Below are positions 14,559 to 21,350 of a stretch of DNA of 24,420 bases, piece after piece. This stretch comes from an uncultured Collinsella sp. (GTDB lineage: Bacteria > Actinomycetota > Coriobacteriia > Coriobacteriales > Coriobacteriaceae). The translations under genes and the position numbers were made by a program. Every line of letters starts with the position of its first letter. Within the stretch, counting starts at the first letter, position 1. The notes beneath the pieces are model-generated. The model had not been told where the DNA came from. It saw only the letters and a list, made by a program, of their open reading frames with translations, and did not search any database. Where the stretch lies: the NCBI GenBank assembly GCA_959599635.1, contig CAUGJN010000017.1, positions 1-24,420 on the forward strand, read 5' to 3'.

Positions 14559-14756
14559 ATGGAGACTGTGAACCTTATCCTTGGTATTATCGCGTCTATC
14601 GCATCCATCGCCGCCGCCGTCATCTCGCTCCAAAACAAGCAAGAGATCAAGTCAATCAAAAAGAGTCTAAGCGACAACTCGCAGACCGCTACAGGTAAAG
14701 TTGCCACAAACGTCGTAGGCAGCAACAACTCGGCGAACATCCATGCTTCGCGATAA
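14559..14756 (+). CDS. Small membrane protein, candidate ABC-3C effector component
   Basis: A 65-residue protein. Residues 4-26 (VNLILGIIASIASIAAAVISLQ) form one membrane helix, followed by a basic stretch KQEIKSIKKS. The tail TATGKVATNVVGSNNSANIH is repeated in altered form at the start of the next gene (AIGKVATNITGDSNSYDSHD). The ATG has a strong GGGAGG ribosome binding site five bases away; an earlier in-frame TTG at 14547 overlaps that site. Its last 14 bases overlap the start of the 201-residue gene, so the two are probably translationally coupled. As the first gene of an ABC-3C-like set, it is a candidate toxic membrane effector. No homologue is recognised and that role is inferred from context. 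Confidence 0.6.
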   Translation: METVNLILGIIASIASIAAAVISLQNKQEIKSIKKSLSDNSQTATGKVATNVVGSNNSANIHASR

Positions 14757-15348
14757 GCCAACGCAGACAAGCCAGAGCGCAATTGGAAAGGTCGCCACGA
14801 ACATAACCGGCGACTCCAATAGCTATGACTCACATGACATAAACATCTACCAGCCCGTCTCGTCTGGCCCGCACCGGCCGCTTACAAAGACGCTCATGTA
14901 TAAACTCCTGCAAATCATGATTTCGTCGACTGAGCCAACGGGCGAAGATTTCCCCCTTACGCCTCCGCCTCCTATAGAGAAGAAGCTGATTTACAACCAC
15001 GCACCGCGTTACCTAAACATCATCAACGAGTATTCTGAGAACTACGCTCGTCTCGACAGCGTGATCAAGGAATTCCCCGACAGCGAAGCCATCATCCAAA
15101 GGCTGAACAAGATGTTTGTCAATGTGGCAGACGTTCGCGATGACGGCAAGCTGTGCGTAGGAAACGGCGATGCACAGCTCAAGCTCATCGAGAACGAGAT
15201 CTATAACATGATTGTGAATGACGCAGGCTTTCAGGCTGACGAGGTCCCCGAAGAAATCATCAACCAGTTCTGCGTTGCGTTGATTGCCGTTGCCGTGGCA
15301 AAATGCAGAGTCCTTCTGAGGCCAGGTGATGACGATGCTGCTGCTTGA
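14743..15348 (+). CDS. Protein with ABC-3C-type C-terminal domain
   Basis: A 201-residue protein. The first 40 residues carry the GKVATNITGDSNSYDSHDIN stretch shared with the upstream small gene, a Gly/Asn-rich GDSN type linker. Residues about 45-195 form an alpha-helical domain with a hydrophobic core (TLMYKLLQIMI, YLNIINEYSENYARLD, ENEIYNMIVNDAG, NQFCVALIAVAVAKC). In layout it matches the conserved C-terminal domain that links effectors to the ATPase in ABC three-component systems; this reading rests on gene order and general fold. No ribosome binding site precedes the ATG, which lies just before the upstream stop codon, so re-initiation or frameshifting is likely. It overlaps the next small gene by 20 bases. 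No enzymatic motif is visible. Confidence 0.65.
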   Translation: MLRDKPTQTSQSAIGKVATNITGDSNSYDSHDINIYQPVSSGPHRPLTKTLMYKLLQIMISSTEPTGEDFPLTPPPPIEKKLIYNHAPRYLNIINEYSENYARLDSVIKEFPDSEAIIQRLNKMFVNVADVRDDGKLCVGNGDAQLKLIENEIYNMIVNDAGFQADEVPEEIINQFCVALIAVAVAKCRVLLRPGDDDAAA

Positions 15349-15580
15349 TCGCAATAATGAGCCGACGAGCACGGTCTATTACATCGCTGCCGCCTTGGAT
15401 GGCTACATCGACCAGAACCCAGGCTTGGACGCCGGTCAACTCTATGAGGTAACGGCGAACACTCTGGTCAAGAAAGAAGTGAGCTACGACTTCTTTGTCA
15501 TGGCTTTGGACTTTCTCTTCCTCCTCGGACGCGTGTCAATAGACGAGAAGGGAGGGCTACATGTTCATCAAGTCGCTTAG
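15329..15580 (+). CDS. ABC-3C system middle component (MC6-like)
   Basis: An 83-residue protein (MTMLLLDRNNEPTSTVYYIA...) resembling the small middle components of ABC three-component systems, in particular the roughly 80-residue MC6 type that opens with a LLLxDxxxxPxxSxxYxxA-like pattern. It has a winged-helix look: ANTLVKKEVSYDFFVMALDFLFLLGRVSIDEKGGLHV, ending in a beta hairpin. Such proteins are thought to join effector and ATPase. The ATG at 15329 lies seven bases after GAGG; a GTG at 15326 and an ATG at 15335 are alternatives. The gene overlaps both neighbours by about 20 bases (stop of the 201-residue gene at 15348; start of the ATPase at 15561), which signals tightly coupled expression. 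Confidence 0.72.
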   Translation: MTMLLLDRNNEPTSTVYYIAAALDGYIDQNPGLDAGQLYEVTANTLVKKEVSYDFFVMALDFLFLLGRVSIDEKGGLHVHQVA

Positions 15581-17285
15581 AATTCGCAAGACAACAACTG
15601 ACGAAATAGTTCGCGAGGTCTTATTCCACAAGGGTGCCAACCTCATCGTCGATACCGAGGACTCCGAATCGCACAATCGCGTTGGAAAAACAACCTTCCT
15701 CAAGCTCATTGATATCGCAATGGGCGCCAAGGACAGGAAGCTCATTTACACAGACGCCGACACGGGCACGGTGACCGAGGAGCTACGCGATTTCATCGTC
15801 ACAAACAAGATCGCCGTCGACATGACACTGACATCGGATTTTCCCGATGGCGATGACGTGATTCTCACAATCGACCTCTTCCCGAATGGAAGGTACTACA
15901 TAGACGGCGAAAAGATGGGGCAGAAAGCTTACCAGCAACGACTCAATGTCTTGCTTTTCGGGAACGAAGCGAATGTGCCCACGTTTCGCCAATTGATCAA
16001 TTCATTTGTCCGCGTGTCCGTAGGCGGGGATGATAATTCCTTCCTCAAAACCGTTCCCAGCGGCAGCACATCCATCTACCGGAGTGTCTACAACGCTCTG
16101 TTCGGCATCTCAGATCCGGCGCTCGACAAAAAGCGTGACGACCTCAACAAGGACTTGAACAAGACGCGTGAGTCCATCAAACGCTATAAGAAAGTCCAGA
16201 ACGTCGATACGGTCAGCGAGCAGCAGCAGATACTTGCAGGGCTCGAAGCCGAGCATGAAGAAGTCCAGTGCAAGCTCAACAGCATCATCGACGCCGATGT
16301 CTACAGGGCCAACCGCGATGAAATCGCGGCTACACGCACCCGATACGCATCTCTGACACTGCAACTCTCAGACATAGACTACAGGCTGCAACGAAATGAA
16401 GAGGCCCTGCAGACTGCTATGCAAGAGCGCGGTAGACAAGCCGACGTTAATTTGAGCAGACGGTTTTTCGAGGAAGTCTGTTCGATGATCCCGATGGTGA
16501 ATGCAACTTTCGAAGAGATGGTCGCATTCAACAACCAGCTCTGCGACAACAAGATTGCCTATTTCGCGAGTGTGGCAGAAAAACTGAAGGCCGAGCGTGC
16601 ATCTGTGCAACGTGAAATCAGCCAACTGTCATCGCAGAACAGCCAATTCATGTCATTGGTGGAGCAAGACCTCATCGATGAGTACGAGTCGCTTCAGGCA
16701 CGCCTAGTTGAGCTTTCGAGCAGTATCGGCAAATGCCGAGAAGTAATAGATACGCTCAACAGCTTTGAGGTAGAACAGACCAGCATTGAGGGAAAAATCG
16801 CATCGCTTGGCTCGTCTGATGATGGCGACGAGCCGCAATCCAACGATTTTGCTGCAATGATGCTTGCGTTTAACGCATTCTTCACTCCGCTTGCCAGGGA
16901 GTTCAACAACGAATCGCCGCTGCTCGTTTACTATGAAGAGTCGAACAAGTTCCCCGTTGCAATACGTGATACCGCTGGCTCCAGCACGGGCACACGCAAG
17001 TCACTCATCGCCGCATTTGATTTAGCGTATCAGCAGTTTGCAGAATCAAAGGGCATCAAGACTCCGCGCTTCATAGTGCATGACGTCCTTGAAAACATCG
17101 AGGGTAAGGTGTTGCGTGACATAATCGCACGCGCCAGCACAATCAACTGCCAGTACATAGTCGCAGTCCTTAAGGAGAAGCTCGATTCGTCGCTGATACC
17201 AGCCGAGGAGCAGGGTAAACTGCAAATCCTGCAGCTTTCGATTGACGATATGCTTTTCACGCGTGGCAAAGGTGTTGCGTCGTAG
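15561..17285 (+). CDS. DUF2326-type ABC/SMC-like ATPase of an ABC-3C system
   Basis: A 574-residue ATPase of the RecN/SMC-like group with DUF2326 character. The N-terminal nucleotide site is at about 37-45 (SHNRVGKTT, with Lys43). A long coiled-coil region follows (about 185-440). The C-terminal half has the signature-like STGTRKSLIAAFDLAY and a Walker B-like RFIVHDVLENIE around 503-514, where His507-Asp508 takes the place of the usual DE pair, as DUF2326 proteins have. It is cytosolic and would sense an invader-linked signal and pass it to the effector through the middle component. GGGAGGG directly precedes the ATG, which overlaps the upstream gene by 20 bases. It is the last gene of the four-gene set. 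Base composition is lower in GC than the PTS region, as expected for acquired defence genes. Confidence 0.82.
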   Translation: MFIKSLRIRKTTTDEIVREVLFHKGANLIVDTEDSESHNRVGKTTFLKLIDIAMGAKDRKLIYTDADTGTVTEELRDFIVTNKIAVDMTLTSDFPDGDDVILTIDLFPNGRYYIDGEKMGQKAYQQRLNVLLFGNEANVPTFRQLINSFVRVSVGGDDNSFLKTVPSGSTSIYRSVYNALFGISDPALDKKRDDLNKDLNKTRESIKRYKKVQNVDTVSEQQQILAGLEAEHEEVQCKLNSIIDADVYRANRDEIAATRTRYASLTLQLSDIDYRLQRNEEALQTAMQERGRQADVNLSRRFFEEVCSMIPMVNATFEEMVAFNNQLCDNKIAYFASVAEKLKAERASVQREISQLSSQNSQFMSLVEQDLIDEYESLQARLVELSSSIGKCREVIDTLNSFEVEQTSIEGKIASLGSSDDGDEPQSNDFAAMMLAFNAFFTPLAREFNNESPLLVYYEESNKFPVAIRDTAGSSTGTRKSLIAAFDLAYQQFAESKGIKTPRFIVHDVLENIEGKVLRDIIARASTINCQYIVAVLKEKLDSSLIPAEEQGKLQILQLSIDDMLFTRGKGVAS

Positions 17286-17306
17286 GAGTGACCTGTACTC
17301 TCCTAC
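17282..17306 (+). terminator. Hairpin at the end of the ABC-3C genes
   Basis: GTAGGAG (17282-17288) pairs with CTCCTAC (17300-17306) and includes the ATPase stop codon. No T tract follows, so it is a weak terminator candidate. It faces a broken gene on the opposite strand. Confidence 0.35.
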
Positions 17307-17640
17307 TCCCGTACCCCCACCGAGAACTCCCCGCCGAAGTTGTTCACCTCGAACCGCTCGTCAGCCACAAGTCCCTCCTTGCTCACACGGCACGCGAACG
17401 GAAACAACTCGGCCACGTCCTGCAGTTCCAGGAACGTCCGGTAACTCGACCGGTTTACCAGCATGTCGGCAAAGACCAAAAACCGCGTAAGCTCGTCATT
17501 CAGTTCGATGGGCTCTGCAATCACGTAGTGCCCCGCCTCACGCGCCGGACAACGCCGAACTGATTGAGCGATGCCACAATCTTTTCGGAGCCCTTCAGGA
17601 TGGTCATGCGCTTGCGCGCCGCCTCAACGCTCTTATTGTC
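17303..17640 (-). pseudogene. Frameshifted remnant of an unrecognised gene
   Basis: The minus strand reads DNKSVEAARKRMTILKGSEK and IVASLNQFGVVR, then, after a frame change near 17545, AREAGHYVIAEPIELNDEL, TRFLVFADMLVNRSSYRTF and on to a stop at 17303 after NNFGGEFSVGVRE. Both parts look like genuine protein, so this is a broken 3' end of a longer gene. I do not recognise the family. It separates the ABC-3C genes from the restriction-modification genes and may be debris of an earlier element. Confidence 0.45.
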
Positions 17641-17645
17641 CCGGC

Positions 17646-18863
17646 CTAGTCAAGTACCCGTTGCCTCTCCTCGACCATCTCGCAGAAGCCTCCCACATCC
17701 ATGAGCCATTCTTGCTGTGAAGGCGTGTAGGTGGGGAAAAGCTGGGAGGGGATGACGAGCTGGAGCTTGCTGTCACGCATGGCGTTCGTGTAGTCCACGC
17801 TCACGGCGGGCTCCAGCGTGATAAGGTGCTTACGCTCGATGCGGTTCGCCTCCTCGAGCACCTGCCTCCAGCGCTCCTTGATGGTCGTCTTCGCACCGAG
17901 CATCGTAAGGCTCGAGGAGGGGAACCCCTCATCCCGGTAGCACTCGATTGACGGAAAAATGAAGTCCGGCTTCGACTTTCCCTCGGTGTAGGGCTGTGCG
18001 GAGTATCGGATTCCCCTACCCTTGAACAGGAACTCAAGCTGGTGCTCGAACGCTGTGCCCGCGCGGGACTTCCTGCGCTGGAAGGTCGACATGGTGGTCT
18101 TCAGAATGCCGTCGACGTCGAGCTGGCCGTTCAAATAGGGCGCAAGGTCTCTCTCAAGCAGATGGCGCTCAAACACCTTGAACAGCAATTCCTCGCGCTC
18201 GTAGCACGCGAGCAGGCTTCGATCGGGGTCATCCGCCCAGTCGAGACCTTCAAGGGTTGAGATGGAGTACTCCGTAAAGTCGATGCCCTTCGGAAACGTA
18301 TGTCCAAACCTCTTGACCATATCGTCCAAGTAGATATCCGCGCTCAAGGGAGCGCGCGTCTCGATACCAATCATGCCGAGGATGCGCGAGGCCACCGCAC
18401 CGATACGGTTGCGCTCGCCCTTTGATACGGCATAGCCCGAGCGGTCGGGTTCCTCGAAGCCGAACAGCCACCTCAGCTGCGACTCGATGGTCGAGCCTTT
18501 TTTAGCGAAGATGATGAGCAGCCCGAGGTCATCGGAGTTGGCGACCACCATGAGGTCGCCAGCGGATGCCTGCCTGATGGCGGGGTTGTCCTTGTAGTAG
18601 AGACGGTACTCGGTTCTCGTGGGATGTTTGCGGCGCGCATCGTACCAAGTCACGGTCCCGTCGCACATCTCCGGCTCCGCCTCGTCGCACATGTAGGCGA
18701 ACGTGGTGCGGATGTCGCGGATGTCGTCGTCACCGAACAGCGACCTCAGCGGCAGCGTGCCGTTGAACTCGTGCTGATTACTCCTACCTGCGTCGATATC
18801 GACGTCCGCGAGGGTCTTCGAGACCGCGCCGTCGAAGTAGCTGCTAAGCGCCCCGTAATCCAT
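17646..18863 (-). CDS. Type II restriction endonuclease, EcoRII family
   Basis: A 405-residue endonuclease matching EcoRII in length and layout. The N-terminal half (about 1-170) would be the effector DNA-binding domain of a type IIE enzyme. The C-terminal catalytic domain starts near SRAGTAFEHQLEFLF (266-280) and has the nuclease motif KPDFIFPS (Asp300), then LGAKTTIKERWRQVLEEANR (Lys325, Glu338), followed by KHLITLEPAVS. Positions are within one residue of the EcoRII catalytic residues as I recall them. The expected target is CCWGG or a related CCNGG-type site, but sequence alone cannot fix it. The start overlaps the methyltransferase stop by 20 bases, so methylase is translated first and nuclease second. 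No vsr mismatch-repair gene is present beside it. Confidence 0.88.
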   Translation of the reverse strand: MDYGALSSYFDGAVSKTLADVDIDAGRSNQHEFNGTLPLRSLFGDDDIRDIRTTFAYMCDEAEPEMCDGTVTWYDARRKHPTRTEYRLYYKDNPAIRQASAGDLMVVANSDDLGLLIIFAKKGSTIESQLRWLFGFEEPDRSGYAVSKGERNRIGAVASRILGMIGIETRAPLSADIYLDDMVKRFGHTFPKGIDFTEYSISTLEGLDWADDPDRSLLACYEREELLFKVFERHLLERDLAPYLNGQLDVDGILKTTMSTFQRRKSRAGTAFEHQLEFLFKGRGIRYSAQPYTEGKSKPDFIFPSIECYRDEGFPSSSLTMLGAKTTIKERWRQVLEEANRIERKHLITLEPAVSVDYTNAMRDSKLQLVIPSQLFPTYTPSQQEWLMDVGGFCEMVEERQRVLD

Positions 18864-20016
18864 CCTGACACGCTCCCATCATGAGCTTGGCCACCGACCG
18901 TATTACAGGGACCGTCACCGAATTGCCGAACTGGCGGTAGGCCTGTGTGTCGGAGACCGGGATTATGAACCGGTCGGGAAATCCCTGCAAGCGCGCGCAC
19001 TCTCTAGGGGTCAGCTTACGGGGGTTCTCGCCCTCGCCGCGCGAGACCAAGATCTCACTACCGTCCTTATGATAGCGTGCGGAGAGCGTCCTCGTGGTGT
19101 CCGATGGAGTGATAAGACCGTAGCCGAACCCGTTGCCGGCGGCCTCGTGCTTGGCCTTGTATGCTTTCAAATATGACCACAGCTTGTCGGAGAGCACGTA
19201 CCTCGCGTCCGCATCCTCCTCCAGAATCTCCGCGGCTTTCTGACCACTGTTCGGGCAGTCGAGGTCGTCCCAAGAGAACTCCACATCGTCGCGAAAGCCA
19301 ACAATGTAGATGCGCTCGCGGTGCTGGCATGTCCAACCCTTGGAGTCCAGAACCTTGTAGTGAACGTGGTAACCGAGCTCGTCCTGGAGGACCTGCATGA
19401 TGACGTCGAACGTTCTGCCCCTGTCGTGACTGATCAGATTCTTCACGTTCTCGAGCAGGAACGCCTTCGGGCGCTTCTCGTTCAGGATGCGTGCAACCTC
19501 GAAGAAGAGCGTGCCCTGCGTCTTGTCTTCGAAGCCCGTAGCGCGACCAAGGGAGCGCTTCTTGGACACACCCGCAAGCGAGAACGGCTGGCATGGAAAG
19601 CCAGCGAGCAGCACGTCGAAGTCGGGGATGTCTGAAGCGGCGACCTCACGGATGTCCCCCGCCGGGGTTTCGCCGTAGTTCATGCGGTAGGTCTTCTGCG
19701 CAAACTTATCCCACTCGCAGGAGAAGACGCACCTGCCGCCCAGCTCCTGGAACGGCATGCGGATCCCGCCGATGCCCGCGAACAGGTCGATGAAGGTGAA
19801 GGCAGGCTTCCCCTCCCCTGCGGGTGCAAAGGGGGCGCGATGGCCGAGGGTGGAGATGTACTTCGACTCGGCTGCGGTGGGCCTTGTTTCGCCTGCCTCC
19901 CAGCGGCGCACCGTTCGCTCGCCGTTGGGGCCCATGCCTAGGGCAGCGGCGAATTCCTTCTGAGTCAAGCCGAGCTCCTGTCTCTTGGCCTTTACCTCAT
20001 CTGCTGATAATTGCAT
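18844..20016 (-). CDS. DNA (cytosine-5) methyltransferase with N-terminal HTH, EcoRII/SsoII type
   Basis: A 390-residue C5-cytosine methyltransferase that protects host DNA from the adjacent nuclease. Residues about 4-45 are an XRE-type HTH (VKAKRQELGLTQKEFAAAL, then ERTVRRWEAGETRP). The catalytic motifs follow in order: FIDLFAGIGGIR (75-86), the PCQ catalytic loop with Cys142, ENV (189-191), QHRERIYIVGFR (231-242), a target-recognition region (about 250-330), and RKLTPRECARLQGFPD and QFGNSVTVPV at the end. The start at 20014-20016 (MQLSADEVKA) is preferred because AGAAGG stands six bases upstream; the frame extends to 20109 without support. SsoII- and EcoRII-type methylases use such an HTH to repress their own promoter, and a matching palindrome stands at 20040-20054. 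Confidence 0.93.
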   Translation of the reverse strand: MQLSADEVKAKRQELGLTQKEFAAALGMGPNGERTVRRWEAGETRPTAAESKYISTLGHRAPFAPAGEGKPAFTFIDLFAGIGGIRMPFQELGGRCVFSCEWDKFAQKTYRMNYGETPAGDIREVAASDIPDFDVLLAGFPCQPFSLAGVSKKRSLGRATGFEDKTQGTLFFEVARILNEKRPKAFLLENVKNLISHDRGRTFDVIMQVLQDELGYHVHYKVLDSKGWTCQHRERIYIVGFRDDVEFSWDDLDCPNSGQKAAEILEEDADARYVLSDKLWSYLKAYKAKHEAAGNGFGYGLITPSDTTRTLSARYHKDGSEILVSRGEGENPRKLTPRECARLQGFPDRFIIPVSDTQAYRQFGNSVTVPVIRSVAKLMMGACQDGLRGA

Positions 20017-20039
20017 GACGCACCTTCTGGATAGATAAC

Positions 20040-20054
20040 AGGACAATATGTCCT
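20040..20054. promoter_or_regulatory. SsoII-like operator for autoregulation of the RM genes
   Basis: AGGACAATATGTCCT is an inverted repeat with 6-bp arms, 24 bases before the methyltransferase ATG. It matches the 15-bp regulatory site of the SsoII system as I recall it (AGGACAAATTGTCCT) at 13 of 15 positions. The HTH at the N-terminus of the methyltransferase is the natural binding partner. Confidence 0.65.
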
Positions 20055-20335
20055 CATTTTGCCACAGGGATGAAGAGATAAACTCGTCAGAATAGCAACC
20101 TTGCCCCAAACCATGGGTTTCTCACGTCTCCCACATCCGACAATCCATGTACCACTCAAACCGCGAAGACCCATCTAACCACCGCTGCGTTCTATACGAT
20201 AGTCGTTCGCCAGGACATTTTTCTGCCGCCGCAGTCATTAGTCCAAGTGAAAAGCGGCAAGCCGAGAACCTCACGCCTCTCCATCATCAATCATTCCATT
20301 TCACAAATGACGCAGCGGCGCAATTAGCAACGCGG

Positions 20336-20351
20336 AGCATGGAACCATGCT
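20336..20351. other. Palindrome in a gene-free stretch
   Basis: AGCATGG and CCATGCT flank two bases (AA). This is the only structure noticed in 20055-20393, where no frame on either strand looks like real coding sequence. It may be a terminator without a T tract for the HTH gene that ends at 20394, or a protein-binding site near the island's right end. Confidence 0.3.
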
Positions 20352-20393
20352 ATACCCGTCCAAACGATATTGTCCGCGCCCAACAGCTATCAA

Positions 20394-20633
20394 TCAATTT
20401 ACCTTGGCCTGCTGGCGCAGAGAGTGCAGCCAAGCCTCATGATCATCGTAACAATAAAGAACATGGGATCGCGAGGATTTGCCGAGGCGAATGTACTCCG
20501 GCCCCTTACTAGGACAGCGCCAATTTGCAAGGGTCTTCGCGCTTACGCCAATCAACTTTGCTGCCTCTTCACTCGAAAACGCAAGCGGGCGTACGGATTC
20601 AACAGCGCATGTCACGCCGTTTGCTCCACCCAT
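20394..20633 (-). CDS. AlpA/excisionase-like HTH protein
   Basis: A 79-residue protein with a MerR/AlpA-type winged HTH: SSEEAAKLIGVSAKTLANWR (about residues 20-39), then GPEYIRLGKSSRSHVLYCYDD and a C-terminal helix EAWLHSLRQQ. This is the HTH_17 pattern of excisionases and small prophage regulators, where the first helix pair selects DNA and the YxxDD strand forms the wing. GAGGG stands five bases before the ATG. It is the last gene inside the island's right junction (20667), a place typical of recombination directionality factors, but no integrase accompanies it in the window. It could instead be a transcription regulator of the island. Confidence 0.78.
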   Translation of the reverse strand: MGGANGVTCAVESVRPLAFSSEEAAKLIGVSAKTLANWRCPSKGPEYIRLGKSSRSHVLYCYDDHEAWLHSLRQQAKVN

Positions 20634-20664
20634 AAAGACCCTCAGACTCTCCGATCACACCCAC

Positions 20665-20684
20665 CCGTTACAGATTGAGACAAT
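20665..20684 (+). repeat. Half hairpin repeat and putative right attachment site
   Basis: CGTTACAGATTGAGACAA is the right arm of the hairpin-repeat family without any left arm nearby. Its GTTACAGATTGAG (20667-20679) equals 11993-12005, where unit 5 is cut. The ACAA that follows supplies the ending that unit 5 lacks. This marks the probable right end of the island. Confidence 0.6.
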
Positions 20685-20712
20685 TTGACGGTACCGAATT
20701 CTTGTCAAGGCG

Positions 20713-20742
20713 TGGTACAATTGTGTCCCAACGCAAAGGAGG
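20713..20742 (+). promoter_or_regulatory. Extended -10 promoter and strong ribosome binding site of the TA operon
   Basis: TGGTACAAT (20713-20721) is a good extended -10 element, and AAAGGAGG (20735-20742) stands five bases before the antitoxin ATG at 20748. This decides the start, since an upstream in-frame start at 20685 has no such signal. Confidence 0.55.
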
Positions 20743-20747
20743 TACCT

Positions 20748-21014
20748 ATGCCCACCTGTGTGCCCGTCCGAGACATGAAGGACACCGCTGCATTTACCGC
20801 GCTTGTTGAGTCTGAGCGCGACGTCACCGTAACCAAGAACGGCTACGAGGCCATGCACTGCATCAGCAGCGACCAGTATCGCCTCATGCAAGACGAAATC
20901 GCCAAAGCCAAGCTGCTGTCTCGCATGATGCTGGCAGAAGACGAGATATCGCAAGGCGACTACAGCGACTACGACTCCTTCGCGACCTCGATACGAGACA
21001 AATATGACCTATAA
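20748..21014 (+). CDS. Antitoxin, Phd/YefM family
   Basis: An 88-residue antitoxin (MPTCVPVRDMKDTAAFTALVE...). The N-terminal half has the Phd/YefM pattern: PVRDMKDTAAFTALVESERD followed by VTVTKNGYEAMHCISSDQYR, which binds DNA as a dimer. The acidic C-terminus (EDEISQGDYSDYDSF) would wrap around the toxin. Its last 11 bases overlap the toxin gene, typical of antitoxin-first operons. It would neutralise the neighbouring toxin and repress the operon. It lies just outside the putative right end of the island. Confidence 0.88.
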   Translation: MPTCVPVRDMKDTAAFTALVESERDVTVTKNGYEAMHCISSDQYRLMQDEIAKAKLLSRMMLAEDEISQGDYSDYDSFATSIRDKYDL

Positions 21015-21309
21015 CGTCGTAATACTCAAAAGCGCACGATATGAGTACGAGAGTATTGTCGGATACCTTGCTCAAATCCTCATGAATCCACGTGCAGCAG
21101 GCAATTTTGTTGCTGAGTTTGAATATCAGCTTGATCTGCTTCGCGAGCAGCCGCTCCTACGACCCCTCTCCCACATACGGGAGCTGGCGGCACGCAATTA
21201 TCGATCGTTTCCCGTCAACAACTACGTGTGCCTTTACAAGTTTGAGCGCGATACGATCTATGTCGCCCACGTCTTTCACCAGTCACAGGACTACGCCCGC
21301 CTAGTCTAG
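21004..21309 (+). CDS. Toxin, RelE/ParE superfamily
   Basis: A 101-residue toxin (MTYNVVILKSARYEYESIVGY...). The start motif with an early helix, the RELAARNYRSFPVNNYVCLYKF strand pair and the C-terminal YVAHVFHQSQDY are the hallmarks of the RelE/ParE fold. The HxxQDY ending is common in ParE/RelE-like toxins that act with Phd/YefM or RelB antitoxins. Whether the target is the ribosome (RelE) or gyrase (ParE) cannot be decided from sequence. It overlaps the antitoxin gene and has no separate ribosome binding site of note, so expression is coupled. It converges on the DeoR-family gene, 41 bases away. Confidence 0.87.
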   Translation: MTYNVVILKSARYEYESIVGYLAQILMNPRAAGNFVAEFEYQLDLLREQPLLRPLSHIRELAARNYRSFPVNNYVCLYKFERDTIYVAHVFHQSQDYARLV

Positions 21310-21350
21310 TCCGCTAGCTGAATACTTGGCCCGATCTCCCGTAACACTTG

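Noticed and set aside
20017..20109. 31-residue N-terminal extension of the methyltransferase
   Set aside because: It would place the SsoII-like operator inside the coding sequence and lacks a ribosome binding site, whereas AGAAGG precedes the ATG at 20016.
20147..20512. 121-codon plus-strand frame next to the AlpA-like gene
   Set aside because: The composition is random, there is no ribosome binding site or motif, and it overlaps the supported minus-strand HTH gene.
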